Shown one piece after another: positions 28,401 through 42,000 of a stretch of DNA of 64,000 nucleotides (position 1 is the first letter of the stretch; every line of letters starts with the position of its first letter). Under the pieces are notes generated by a model, which was given only the letters and a program-made list of their open reading frames with translations, did no database searches and was not told the origin of the DNA. Both the position numbers and the translations under genes were made by a program. This DNA is from Halictus rubicundus (lineage: Eukaryota; Arthropoda; Insecta; Hymenoptera; Halictidae), in the NCBI RefSeq assembly GCF_050948215.1, contig NW_027488579.1, positions 62,001 through 126,000 on the forward strand. The letters are read 5' to 3'.

Positions 28401-29813
28401 CCTATCCTCTCTCCCATCCTATCCTCTATCCTATCCTATCCTCTATAATATCGTATCCTCTATAATATCGTATCCTGTATCCTATCCTGTCCTCTTTCCT
28501 ATCCTATCCTCAATCCTATCCTATCCTCTATCCTTTGGTATCCTCTATCCTATCCAATCCTCTATCCTATCCTATCCTCTATCCTATCCTATCCTATTCT
28601 CCATCCTATCCTATCCTCTATCCTATAATATCACCTGTAATATCCTATCCTCTACCCTATCCTATCCTCTATCCTATCCTATCCTCTATCCTATCCTATC
28701 CTCTATCCCATCCTATCCTCTATCCTATCCTATCCTCTATCCTATCCTATCCTGTATCCCATCCTATCCTCTATATTATCTTATCCTCTATCCTATCCTA
28801 TCCTCTGTCCTATCAAATCCTCTATCCTATCCTATCCTCTATCCTATCAATCCTCTATCCTATCCTATCCTATCCTCTATCCTATCCTATCCTCTATAAT
28901 ATCGTATCCTCTATAATATCGTATCCTGTATCCTATCCTGTAATCTTTCCTATCCTCTATCGTCTCCTATCCTCTATCCTATCCAATCCCCTATGTTATC
29001 CTCTAAACTATCTTATCCTCTATCCTATCCTATCCTCCATCCTATCCTCTATTCTATCATATCCTCTATCCGTATCCAATCCTCTGTCCTATCCTATCCT
29101 CTATCCTATCCTATCCTCTATACTATCCTATCCTCTATCCTATCCTATCCTCTATCCTATCCTATCCTGTATCCTATCCTATCAACTATCCTATCCTATC
29201 CTCTATCCTATCCAATCCTCTATCCTATCCTCTATCCTATCCTCTATTCTATCCTATCCTCTATCCGTATCCTATCCTCTATCCTGTCCTATCCTCCATC
29301 CTATCCTATCCTCTATCCTATAACATCATCTATCCTATCCTATCCTCTATCCTATCCTATCCTCTATCCTATCCTATCCTCTATCCTATCCTATCCTCTA
29401 TCCTATCCTATCCTCTATCCTATCCTATCCTCTATCCTATCCTATCCTCTATCCTATCCTATCCTCTATCCTATCCTATCATCTATCCTATCCTATCCTA
29501 TATCCTATCCTATCCTCTATCCTATCCTATCCTATCCTCTATCCTATCCTATCCTCTATCCTATCCTATCCTCTATCGTATCCTATCCTCTATAATATCG
29601 TATCCACTATAATATCGTATCCTCTATCCTATCCTATCCTCTATCCTATCCTATCCTCTATCCTATCCTATCCTCTATCCTATCCTATCCTCTATCCTAT
29701 CCTATCCTCTATCCTATCCTATCCTCTATCCTATCCTATCCTCTATCCTATCCTATCCTCTATCCTATCCTATCCTCTATCCTATCCTATCCTCCATCCT
29801 ATCCTATCCTCTA
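25405..29813 (+). repeat. Weakly ordered satellite with long clean tracts
   Basis: I see no dominant higher-order period here. Recognisable pieces include a CTTTGGTATCC plus TATCACCTGTAATATCC cassette near 26308-26440 and again near 28534-28640, TATCAACTATCC words at about 27896, 27936, 28240 and 28290, the ATCATCTGCTCTATCC cassette near 27376, and the ATGTTATCCTCTAAAC marker near 28998, which resembles the one in the 1480-bp repeat. Much of the rest is near-consensus 17-bp repeat. Confidence 0.65.
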
Positions 29814-32800
29814 TCCAATAATATCCTCTATCCTATCCAATCCTCTACCGTCTCCTATCCTGTATCCGATCCAATCCCCTATCCTCTATCCTATCCTATT
29901 CTCTATCCTATTCTCTATCCTATCCTATCCTCTATAATATCGTATCCTCTATAATATCGTATCCTGTATCCTATCCTGTCCTCTTTCCTATCCTATCCTC
30001 AATCCTATCCTATCCTCTATCCTATGGTATCCTCTATCCTATCCAATCCTCTATCCTATCCTATCCTCTATCCTATCCTTTCCTCTATCCTATCCTATCC
30101 TATATCCTATCCTATCCTCTATCCTATCCTATCCTCTATCCTATCCTATCCTCCATCCTATCCCATCGTCTATCCTATCCTATCCTCTATCCTATTCTAT
30201 CCTCTATCCTATCCTATCCTCTATCCTATCCTATCCTCTATCATATCCTATCCTCTTTCCTATAATATCATCTATCCTATCCTATCCTCTATCCTATCCT
30301 ATCCTCTATCCTATCATATCCTCTATCCTATCCTATCCTCTATCCTATCCTATCCTCCATCCTATCCTATCCTCTATCCTATCCTATCCTCTATTATATC
30401 CTGTCCTCTTTCCTATCCTATCATCAATCCTATCCTATACTCTATCCTATCCAATCCCCTATGTTATCCCCTATCCTATCCTATCCTCTATAATATCGTT
30501 TCCTCTATCATATCCTATCCTCTTTCTTATAATATCATCTATCCTATCCTCTATAATATCGTATCCTCTATCATATCATATCCTCTATCCTATCCTATCC
30601 TCTATCCTATCCAATCCTCTATCCTATCCTATCCTCTATCCTATCCTATCCTCTATCCTATCCTATCCTCCATCCTATTCTATCCTCTATCCTATAATAT
30701 CCTCTATCCTATCCTATCCTCTATCCTATCCAATCCTCTACCGTCTCCTATCCTGTATCCGATCCAATCCCCTATCCTCTATCCTATCCTATTCTCTATC
30801 CTATCCTCTATCGTATCGTATCCTCTATCCTATCCTATCCTCTATCTTCTCCTATCCCCGATCCTATCCTATCCTCAACTTTATCCTATCCTCAATTCTA
30901 TCGTATACTCCATCCTATCCTATCCGCTATCCTATCCTATCCTCTATCGTATAATATCCTCTATCCTATCCAATACTCTATCCTATCCTCTATCCTATCC
31001 TCTATCGTATCCTATCCTCTATCCTATCCTATCCTCTATCCTATCCTATCCTCTATCCTATCCTATCCTCTATAATATCGTATCCTCTATCATATCCTAT
31101 CCTCTTTCCTATAATATCATCTATCCTATCCTATCCTCTATCCTATCCTATCCTCTATCATATCCTATCCTCTATCCTATCCTATCCTCTATCCTATCCT
31201 ATCCTCTATCCTATCCTATCCTCTATCCTATCCTATCCTCTATCCTATCCTATCCTCTATCCTATCCTATCATCTATCCTATCCTATCCTATATCCTATC
31301 CTATCCTCTATCCTATCCTATCCTATCCTCTATCCTATCCTATCCTCTATCCTATCCTATCCTCTATCGTATCCTATCCTCTATAATATCGTATCCACTA
31401 TAATATCGTATCCTCTATCCTATCCTATCCTCTATCCTATCCTATCCTCTATCCTATCCTATCCTCTATCCTATCCTATCCTCTATCCTATCCTATCCTC
31501 TATCCTATCCTATCCTCTATCCTATCCTATCCTCTATCCTATCCTATCCTCTATCCTATCCTATCCTCTATCCTATCCTATCCTCCATCCTATCCTATCC
31601 TCTATCCAATAATATCCTCTATCCTATCCAATCCTCTACCGTCTCCTATCCTGTATCCGATCCAATCCCCTATCCTCTATCTTCTCCTATCCCCGATCCT
31701 ATCCTATCCTCAACTTTATCCTATCCTCAATTCTATCGTATACTCCATCCTATCCTATCCGCTATCCTATCCTATCCTCTATCGTATAATATCCTCTATC
31801 CTATCCTATCCTCTATCCTATCCTATCCTCTATCCTATCCTATCCTCTATCCTATCCTATCCTCTATCCTATCCTATCCTCTATCCTATCCTATCCTCTA
31901 TCCTATCCTATCATCTATCCTATCCTATCCTATATCCTATCCTATCCTCTATCCTATCCTATCCTATCCTCTATCCTATCCTATCCTCTATCCTATCCTA
32001 TCCTCTATCGTATCCTATCCTCTATAATATCGTATCCACTATAATATCGTATCCTCTATCCTATCCTATCCTCTATCCTATCCTATCCTCTATCCTATCC
32101 TATCCTCTATCCTATCCTATCCTCTATCCTATCCTATCCTCTATCCTATCCTATCCTCTATCCTATCCTATCCTCTATCCTATCCTATCCTCTATCCTAT
32201 CCTATCCTCTATCCTATCCTATCCTCCATCCTATCCTATCCTCTATCCAATAATATCCTCTATCCTATCCAATCCTCTACCGTCTCCTATCCTGTATCCG
32301 ATCCAATCCCCTATCCTCTATCTTCTCCTATCCCCGATCCTATCCTATCCTCAACTTTATCCTATCCTCAATTCTATCGTATACTCCATCCTATCCTATC
32401 CGCTATCCTATCCTATCCTCTATCGTATAATATCCTCTATCCTATCCTATCCTCTATCCTATCCTATCCTCTATCCTATCCTATCCTCTATCCTATCCTA
32501 TCCTCTATCCTATCCTATCCTCTATCCTATCCTATCCTCTATCCTATCCTATCATCTATCCTATCCTATCCTATATCCTATCCTATCCTCTATCCTATCC
32601 TATCCTATCCTCTATCCTATCCTATCCTCTATCCTATCCTATCCTCTATCCTATCCTATCCTCTATCCTATCCTATCCTCTATCCTATCCTATCCTCTAT
32701 CCTATCCTATCCTCTATCCTATCCTATCCTCTATCCTATCCTATCCTCTATCCTATCCTATCCTCTATCCTATCCTATCCTCTATCCTATCCTATCATCT

Positions 32801-33129
32801 ATCCTATCCTATCCTATATCCTATCCTATCCTCTATCCTATCCTATCCTATCCTCTATCCTATCCTATCCTCTATCCTATCCTATCCTCTATCGTATCCT
32901 ATCCTCTATAATATCGTATCCACTATAATATCGTATCCTCTATCCTATCCTATCCTCTATCCTATCCTATCCTCTATCCTATCCTATCCTCTATCCTATC
33001 CTATCCTCTATCCTATCCTATCCTCTATCCTATCCTATCCTCTATCCTATCCTATCCTCTATCCTATCCTATCCTCTATCCTATCCTATCCTCTATCCTA
33101 TCCTATCCTCCATCCTATCCTATCCTCTA
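29814..33129 (+). repeat. 3316-bp higher-order repeat, copy 1, with nested duplications
   Basis: The diagnostic word TCCAATAATATCC starts at 29814, 31605 and 32246 in this copy, and the next copy starts at 33130. The sub-blocks are therefore 1791, 641 and 884 bp. The 884-bp block equals the 641-bp block plus a 243-bp internal tandem duplication: TATCATCTATCC falls at 32551 and 32794. The 1791-bp block carries extra cassettes (CTATGGTATCC, CTTTCCTATAATATC, CGTTTCC, CCCCTATGTTATCC). The 641-bp blocks keep only GTATCCGATCC, TATCTTCTCC, TCCCCGATCC, TCAACTTTATCC, CTATCGTATAATATCC and GTATCCACTATAATATCG. The short blocks look like deletion derivatives of the long one that were then amplified. Confidence 0.9.
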
Positions 33130-36100
33130 TCCAATAATATCCTCTATCCTATCCAATCCTCTACCGTCTCCTATCCTGTATCCGATCCAATCCCCTATCC
33201 TCTATCCTATCCTATTCTCTATCCTATTCTCTATCCTATCCTATCCTCTATAATATCGTATCCTCTATAATATCGTATCCTGTATCCTATCCTGTCCTCT
33301 TTCCTATCCTATCCTCAATCCTATCCTATCCTCTATCCTATGGTATCCTCTATCCTATCCAATCCTCTATCCTATCCTATCCTCTATCCTATCCTTTCCT
33401 CTATCCTATCCTATCCTATATCCTATCCTATCCTCTATCCTATCCTATCCTCTATCCTATCCTATCCTCCATCCTATCCCATCGTCTATCCTATCCTATC
33501 CTCTATCCTATTCTATCCTCTATCCTATCCTATCCTCTATCCTATCCTATCCTCTATCATATCCTATCCTCTTTCCTATAATATCATCTATCCTATCCTA
33601 TCCTCTATCCTATCCTATCCTCTATCCTATCATATCCTCTATCCTATCCTATCCTCTATCCTATCCTATCCTCCATCCTATCCTATCCTCTATCCTATCC
33701 TATCCTCTATTATATCCTGTCCTCTTTCCTATCCTATCATCAATCCTATCCTATACTCTATCCTATCCAATCCCCTATGTTATCCCCTATCCTATCCTAT
33801 CCTCTATAATATCGTTTCCTCTATCATATCCTATCCTCTTTCTTATAATATCATCTATCCTATCCTCTATAATATCGTATCCTCTATCATATCATATCCT
33901 CTATCCTATCCTATCCTCTATCCTATCCAATCCTCTATCCTATCCTATCCTCTATCCTATCCTATCCTCTATCCTATCCTATCCTCCATCCTATTCTATC
34001 CTCTATCCTATAATATCCTCTATCCTATCCTATCCTCTATCCTATCCAATCCTCTACCGTCTCCTATCCTGTATCCGATCCAATCCCCTATCCTCTATCC
34101 TATCCTATTCTCTATCCTATCCTCTATCGTATCGTATCCTCTATCCTATCCTATCCTCTATCTTCTCCTATCCCCGATCCTATCCTATCCTCAACTTTAT
34201 CCTATCCTCAATTCTATCGTATACTCCATCCTATCCTATCCGCTATCCTATCCTATCCTCTATCGTATAATATCCTCTATCCTATCCAATACTCTATCCT
34301 ATCCTCTATCCTATCCTCTATCGTATCCTATCCTCTATCCTATCCTATCCTCTATCCTATCCTATCCTCTATCCTATCCTATCCTCTATAATATCGTATC
34401 CTCTATCATATCCTATCCTCTTTCCTATAATATCATCTATCCTATCCTATCCTCTATCCTATCCTATCCTCTATCATATCCTATCCTCTATCCTATCCTA
34501 TCCTCTATCCTATCCTATCCTCTATCCTATCCTATCCTCTATCCTATCCTATCCTCTATCCTATCCTATCCTCTATCCTATCCTATCATCTATCCTATCC
34601 TATCCTATATCCTATCCTATCCTCTATCCTATCCTATCCTATCCTCTATCCTATCCTATCCTCTATCCTATCCTATCCTCTATCGTATCCTATCCTCTAT
34701 AATATCGTATCCACTATAATATCGTATCCTCTATCCTATCCTATCCTCTATCCTATCCTATCCTCTATCCTATCCTATCCTCTATCCTATCCTATCCTCT
34801 ATCCTATCCTATCCTCTATCCTATCCTATCCTCTATCCTATCCTATCCTCTATCCTATCCTATCCTCTATCCTATCCTATCCTCTATCCTATCCTATCCT
34901 CCATCCTATCCTATCCTCTATCCAATAATATCCTCTATCCTATCCAATCCTCTACCGTCTCCTATCCTGTATCCGATCCAATCCCCTATCCTCTATCTTC
35001 TCCTATCCCCGATCCTATCCTATCCTCAACTTTATCCTATCCTCAATTCTATCGTATACTCCATCCTATCCTATCCGCTATCCTATCCTATCCTCTATCG
35101 TATAATATCCTCTATCCTATCCTATCCTCTATCCTATCCTATCCTCTATCCTATCCTATCCTCTATCCTATCCTATCCTCTATCCTATCCTATCCTCTAT
35201 CCTATCCTATCCTCTATCCTATCCTATCATCTATCCTATCCTATCCTATATCCTATCCTATCCTCTATCCTATCCTATCCTATCCTCTATCCTATCCTAT
35301 CCTCTATCCTATCCTATCCTCTATCGTATCCTATCCTCTATAATATCGTATCCACTATAATATCGTATCCTCTATCCTATCCTATCCTCTATCCTATCCT
35401 ATCCTCTATCCTATCCTATCCTCTATCCTATCCTATCCTCTATCCTATCCTATCCTCTATCCTATCCTATCCTCTATCCTATCCTATCCTCTATCCTATC
35501 CTATCCTCTATCCTATCCTATCCTCTATCCTATCCTATCCTCCATCCTATCCTATCCTCTATCCAATAATATCCTCTATCCTATCCAATCCTCTACCGTC
35601 TCCTATCCTGTATCCGATCCAATCCCCTATCCTCTATCTTCTCCTATCCCCGATCCTATCCTATCCTCAACTTTATCCTATCCTCAATTCTATCGTATAC
35701 TCCATCCTATCCTATCCGCTATCCTATCCTATCCTCTATCGTATAATATCCTCTATCCTATCCTATCCTCTATCCTATCCTATCCTCTATCCTATCCTAT
35801 CCTCTATCCTATCCTATCCTCTATCCTATCCTATCCTCTATCCTATCCTATCCTCTATCCTATCCTATCATCTATCCTATCCTATCCTATATCCTATCCT
35901 ATCCTCTATCCTATCCTATCCTATCCTCTATCCTATCCTATCCTCTATCCTATCCTATCCTCTATCGTATCCTATCCTCTATAATATCGTATCCACTATA
36001 ATATCGTATCCTCTATCCTATCCTATCCTCTATCCTATCCTATCCTCTATCCTATCCTATCCTCTATCCTATCCTATCCTCTATCCTATCCTATCCTCTA

Positions 36101-36202
36101 TCCTATCCTATCCTCTATCCTATCCTATCCTCTATCCTATCCTATCCTCTATCCTATCCTATCCTCTATCCTATCCTATCCTCCATCCTATCCTATCCTC
36201 TA
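33130..36202 (+). repeat. 3.3-kb higher-order repeat, copy 2 (3073 bp)
   Basis: This copy repeats the preceding block. The TCCAATAATATCC word starts at 33130, 34921, 35562 and then 36203, giving sub-blocks of 1791, 641 and 641 bp. It lacks the 243-bp insertion of copy 1, which accounts exactly for its length (3316 minus 243). The 1791-bp sub-block matches copy 1 in length, and its stop-free reading at 33340-34719 encodes the same string as 30024-31403, so the copies are essentially identical. This points to very recent duplication, or to recent homogenisation by exchange. Confidence 0.9.
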
Positions 36203-37630
36203 TCCAATAATATCCTCTATCCTATCCAATCCTCTACCGTCTCCTATCCTGTATCCGATCCAATCCCCTATCCTCTATCCTATCCTATTCTCTATCCTAT
36301 TCTCTATCCTATCCTATCCTCTATAATATCGTATCCTCTATAATATCGTATCCTGTATCCTATCCTGTCCTCTTTCCTATCCTATCCTCAATCCTATCCT
36401 ATCCTCTATCCTATGGTATCCTCTATCCTATCCAATCCTCTATCCTATCCTATCCTCTATCCTATCCTTTCCTCTATCCTATCCTATCCTATATCCTATC
36501 CTATCCTATCCTCTATCCTATCCTATCCTCTATCCTATCCTATCCTCCATCCTATCCCATCGTCTATCCTATCCTATCCTCTATCCTATTCTATCCTCTA
36601 TCCTATCCTATCCTCTATCCTATCCTATCCTCTATCATATCCTATCCTCTTTCCTATAATATCATCTATCCTATCCTATCCTCTATCCTATCCTATCCTC
36701 TATCCTATCATATCCTCTATCCTATCCTATCCTCTATCCTATCCTATCCTCCATCCTATCCTATCCTCTATCCTATCCTATCCTCTATTATATCCTGTCC
36801 TCTTTCCTATCCTATCATCAATCCTATCCTATACTCTATCCTATCCAATCCCCTATGTTAACCCCTATCCTATCCTATCCTCTATAATATCGTTTCCTCT
36901 ATCATATCCTATCCTCTTTCTTATAATATCATCTATCCTATCCTCTATAATATCGTATCCTCTATCATATCATATCCTCTATCCTATCCTATCCTCTATC
37001 CTATCCAATCCTCTATCCTATCCTATCCTCTATCCTATCCTATCCTCTATCCTATCCTATCCTCCATCCTATTCTATCCTCTATCCTATAATATCCTCTA
37101 TCCTATCCTATCCTCTATCCTATCCAATCCTCTACCGTCTCCTATCCTGTATCCGATCCAATCCCCTATCCTCTATCCTATCCTATTCTCTATCCTATCC
37201 TCTATCGTATCGTATCCTCTATCCTATCCTATCCTCTATCTTCTCCTATCCCCGATCCTATCCTATCCTCAACTTTATCCTATCCTCAATTCTATCGTAT
37301 ACTCCATCCTATCCTATCCGCTATCCTATCCTATCCTCTATCGTATAATATCCTCTATCCTATCCAATACTCTATCCTATCCTCTATCCTATCCTCTATC
37401 GTATCCTATCCTCTATCCTATCCTATCCTCTATCCTATCCTATCCTCTATCCTATCCTATCCTCTATAATATCGTATCCTCTATCATATCCTATCCTCTT
37501 TCCTATAATATCATCTATCCTATCCTATCCTCTATCCTATCCTATCCTCTATCATATCCTATCCTCTATCCTATCCTATCCTCTATCCTATCCTATCCTC
37601 TATCCTATCCTATCCTCTATCCTATCCTAT
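36203..37630 (+). repeat. 3.3-kb higher-order repeat, copy 3, truncated
   Basis: A third copy starts with TCCAATAATATCC at 36203 and follows the 1791-bp sub-block through CTATGGTATCC, CTTTCCTATAATATC, CGTTTCC, GTATCCGATCC, TCAACTTTATCC and CTATCGTATAATATCC. It has one internal deletion near 36505 and a substitution giving ATGTTAACCCC near 36857. It diverges at about 37630, where the other copies go on to TATCATCTATCC but this one enters CCTTTATCC and the 2.23-kb repeat domain. Confidence 0.82.
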
Positions 37631-37699
37631 CCTTTATCCTATCCTATCCTCTATCCTATCCTATCCTCTATCCTATCCTATCCTCTATCCTATCCTATC

Positions 37700-40600
37700 C
37701 TCTATCCTATCCTGTCCTCTTTCCTATCCTGTCCTCAATCCTATCCTATCCTCTATCCTATCGTATCCTCTATCCTATCCAATCCTCTATCGTATCCTAT
37801 CCTCTATCCTATCCTATCCTCTATCCTATCCTATCCTCTATCCTATCCTCTATCCTATCCTATCCTCTATCCTATCCAATCCCCTATGTTATCGTCTATC
37901 CTATCCTATTCCCTATCCTATCCTATCCTCTATCCTATCCTATCCTCTATCCTATCCTGTCCTCTTTCCTATCCTATCCTCAACCCTATCCTATCCTCCA
38001 TTCTATCCTATACTCCATCCTATCCTATCCGCTATCCTATCCTATCCTCTATCCTATAATATCCTCTATCCTATCCAATCCTCTATCCTATCCTCTATCC
38101 TATCCTCTATCCTATCCTGCTCTATCCTATCCTATCCTCTATCCTATCCTATCCTCTATCCTATCCTATCCTCTATCCTATCCTATCCTCTATCCTATCA
38201 TATCCTCTATCCTATCCTATCCTGTATCCTATCCTATCCTCTATCCTATCCTATCATCTATAATATCGTATCCTGTATCCTATCCTGTCCTCTTTCCTAT
38301 CCTATCCTCTATCCTATCCTATCCTCTATCCTATCCTATCCTATATCCTATCCTATCCTCTATAATATCGTATCCTCTATCGTATCGTATCCTCTATCCT
38401 ATCCTATCCTCAACTTTATCCTATCCTCAATTCTATCGTATACTCCACCCTATCCTATCCGCTATCCTATCCTATCCTCTATCCTATAATATCCTCTATC
38501 CTATCCAATACTCTATCCTATCCTCTATCCTATCCTCTATCGTATCCTATCCTCTATCCTATCCTATCCTCTATCAGATCCTATCCTCTATCCTATCCTA
38601 TCCTCTATCCTATCCTATCCTCTATCCTATCCTATCCTCTATCCTATCCTATCCTCTATAATATCGTATCCTCTATCATATCCTATCCTCTTTCCTATAA
38701 TATCATCTATCCTATCCTATCCTCTATCCTATCCTATCCTCTCAACTATCATATCCTCTATCCTATCCTATCCTCTATCCTATCCTATCCTCTATCCTAT
38801 CCAATCATCTATCCTATCCTATCCTCTATCCTATCCTATCCTCTATCCTATCCTATCCTATATCCTATCCTATGCTCTATCCTATCCTATCCTCTATCCT
38901 ATCCTATCCTCTATCCGATCCTATCCTCTATCCTATCCTATCCTCTATCCTATCCTATCCTCTATCCTATCCTATCCTCTATCCTATCCTATCCTCTATC
39001 CTATCCTATCCTCTATCCTATCCTATCCTCAATTCTATCCTATACTCCATCCTATCCTATCCGCTATCCTATCCTATCCTCTATACTATCCAATCCACTA
39101 TACTATCCTCTACCCTATCCTCTATCCTATCCTATCCTCTATCATATCCTATCCTCTATCCTATCCTATCCTCTATAATATCGTATCCTGTATCCTATCG
39201 CATCCTCTATCCCATACAATCCTCTATCCTATCCTATCCTCTATCCTATCCTATCCTCTATCCTATCCAATCCACTATACTATCCTCTACCCTATCCTCT
39301 ATCCTATCCTATCCTCTATCATATCCTATCCTCTATCCTATCCTATCCTTTATCCTATCCTATCCTCTATCCTATCCTATCCTCTATAATATCGTATCCT
39401 GTATCCTATCGCATTCTCTATCCTATACAATCCTCTATCCTATCCTATCCTCTATCCTATCCTATCCTCTATCCTATCCAATCCTCTACCGTCTCCTATC
39501 CTGTTTCCGATCAAATCCCCTATCCTCTATCCTATCCTATTATCTATCCTATCCTCTATCGTATCGTATCCTCTATCCTATCCTATCTTCTATCTTCTCC
39601 TATCCTCGATCCTATCCTATCCTCAACCCTATCCTATCCTCAATTCTATCGTATACTCCATCCTATCCTATCCGCTATCCTATCCTATCCTCTATCCTAT
39701 CCTATCCTCTATAATATCGTATCCTCTATCATATCCTATCCTCTTTCCTATAATATCATCTATCCTATCCTATCCTCTATCCTATCCTATCCTCTCTCCT
39801 ATCATATCCTCTATCCTATCCTATCCTCTATCCTATCCTATCCTCTATCCTATCCAATCCTCTATCCTATCCTATCCTCTATCCTATCCTATCCTCTATC
39901 CTATCCTATCCTCAATCCTATCCTATCCTCTATCCTATCCTGTCCTCTTTCCTATCCTGTCCTCAATCCTATCCTATCCTCTATCCTATCGTATCCTCTA
40001 TCCTATCCAATCCTCTATCGTATCCTATCCTCTATCCTATCCTATCCTCTATCCTATCCTATCCTCTATCCTATCCTCTATCCTATCCTATCCTCTATCC
40101 TATCCAATCCCCTATGTTATCGTCTATCCTATCCTATTCCCTATCCTATCCTATCCTCTATCCTATCCTATCCTCTATCCTATCCTGTCCTCTTTCCTAT
40201 CCTATCCTCAACCCTATCCTATCCTCCATTCTATCCTATACTCCATCCTATCCTATCCGCTATCCTATCCTATCCTCTATCCTATAATATCCTCTATCCT
40301 ATCCAATCCTCTATCCTATCCTCTATCCTATCCTCTATCCTATCCTGCTCTATCCTATCCTATCCTCTATCCTATCCTATCCTCTATCCTATCCTATCCT
40401 CTATCCATTCCTATCCTCTATCCTATCATATCCTCTATCCTATCCTATCCTGTATCCTATCCTATCCTCTATCCTATCCTACATACCATAATATCGTATC
40501 CTGTATCCTATCCTGTCCTCTTTCCTATCCTATCCTCTATCCTATCCTATCCTCTATCCTATCCTATCCTATATCCTATCCTATCCTCTATAATATCGTA

Positions 40601-42000
40601 TCCTCTATCGTATCGTATCCTCTATCCTATCCTATCCTCAACTTTATCCTATCCTCAATTCTATCGTATACTCCACCCTATCCTATCCGCTATCCTATCC
40701 TATCCTCTATCCTATAATATCCTCTATCCTATCCAATACTCTATCCTATCCTCTATCCTATCCTCTATCGTATCCTATCCTCTATCCTATCCTATCCTCT
40801 ATCAGATCCTATCCTCTATCCTATCCTATCCTCTATCCTATCCTATCCTCTATCCTATCCTATCCTCTATCCTATCATATCCTCTATCCTATCCTATCCT
40901 CTATAATATCGTATCCTCTATCATATCCTATCCTCTTTCCTATAATATCATCTATCCTATCCTATCCTCTATCCTATCCTATCCTCTCTCCTATCATATC
41001 CTCTATCCTATCCTATCCTCTATCCTATCCTATCCTCTATCCTATCCAATCATCTATCCTATCCTATCCTCTATCCTATCCTATCCTCTATCCTATCCTA
41101 TCCTATATCCTATCCTATGCTCTATCCTATCCTATCCTCTATCCTATCCTATCCTCTATCCGATCCTATCCTCTATCCTATCCTATCCTCTATCCTATCC
41201 TATCCTCTATCCTATCCTATCCTCTATCCTATCCTATCCTCTATCCTATCCTATCCTCTATCCTATCCTATCCTCTATCCTATCCTATCCTCTATCCTAT
41301 CCTATCCTCAATTCTATCCTATACTCCATCCTATCCTATCCGCTATCCTATCCTATCCTCTATCCTATCCAATCCACTATACTATCCTCTACCCTATCCT
41401 CTATCCTATCCTATCCTCTATCATATCCTATCCTCTATCCTATCCTATCCTTTATCCTATCCTATCCTCTATCCTATCCTATCCTCTATAATATCGTATC
41501 CTGTATCCTATCGCATTCTCTATCCTATACAATCCTCTATCCTATCCTATCCTCTATCCTATCCTATCCTCTATCCTATCCAATCCTCTACCGTCTCCTA
41601 TCCTGTTTCCGATCAAATCCCCTATCCTCTATCCTATCCTATTATCTATCCTATCCTCTATCGTATCGTATCCTCTATCCTATCCTATCTTCTATCTTCT
41701 CCTATCCTCGATCCTATCCTATCCTCAACCCTATCCTATCCTCAATTCTATCGTATACTCCATCCTATCCTATCCGCTATCCTATCCTATCCTCTATCCT
41801 ATCCTATCCTCTATAATATCGTATCCTCTATCATATCCTATCCTCTTTCCTATAATATCATCTATCCTATCCTATCCTCTATCCTATCCTATCCTCTCTC
41901 CTATCATATCCTCTATCCTATCCTATCCTCTATCCTATCCTATCCTCTATCCTATCCAATCCTCTATCCTATCCTATCCTCTATCCTATCCTATCCTCTA
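37700..42000 (+). repeat. Higher-order repeat of about 2.23-2.28 kb, two copies
   Basis: CCTGTCCTCTTTCCTATCC followed by TGTCCTCAATCC lies at 37711 and 39939, offset 2228. The TATGCTCTATCC marker at 38872 and 41117 gives 2245, and TCAATTCTATCC at 39029 and 41308 gives 2279. The steps of 17 and 34 bp are whole-unit gains in the second copy. The first copy has the TATCGCAT cassette twice (near 39197 and 39408); the second keeps one (near 41512). Both carry CTGTTTCCGATCAAATCC, a word I find only here and near 42480. Confidence 0.8.
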
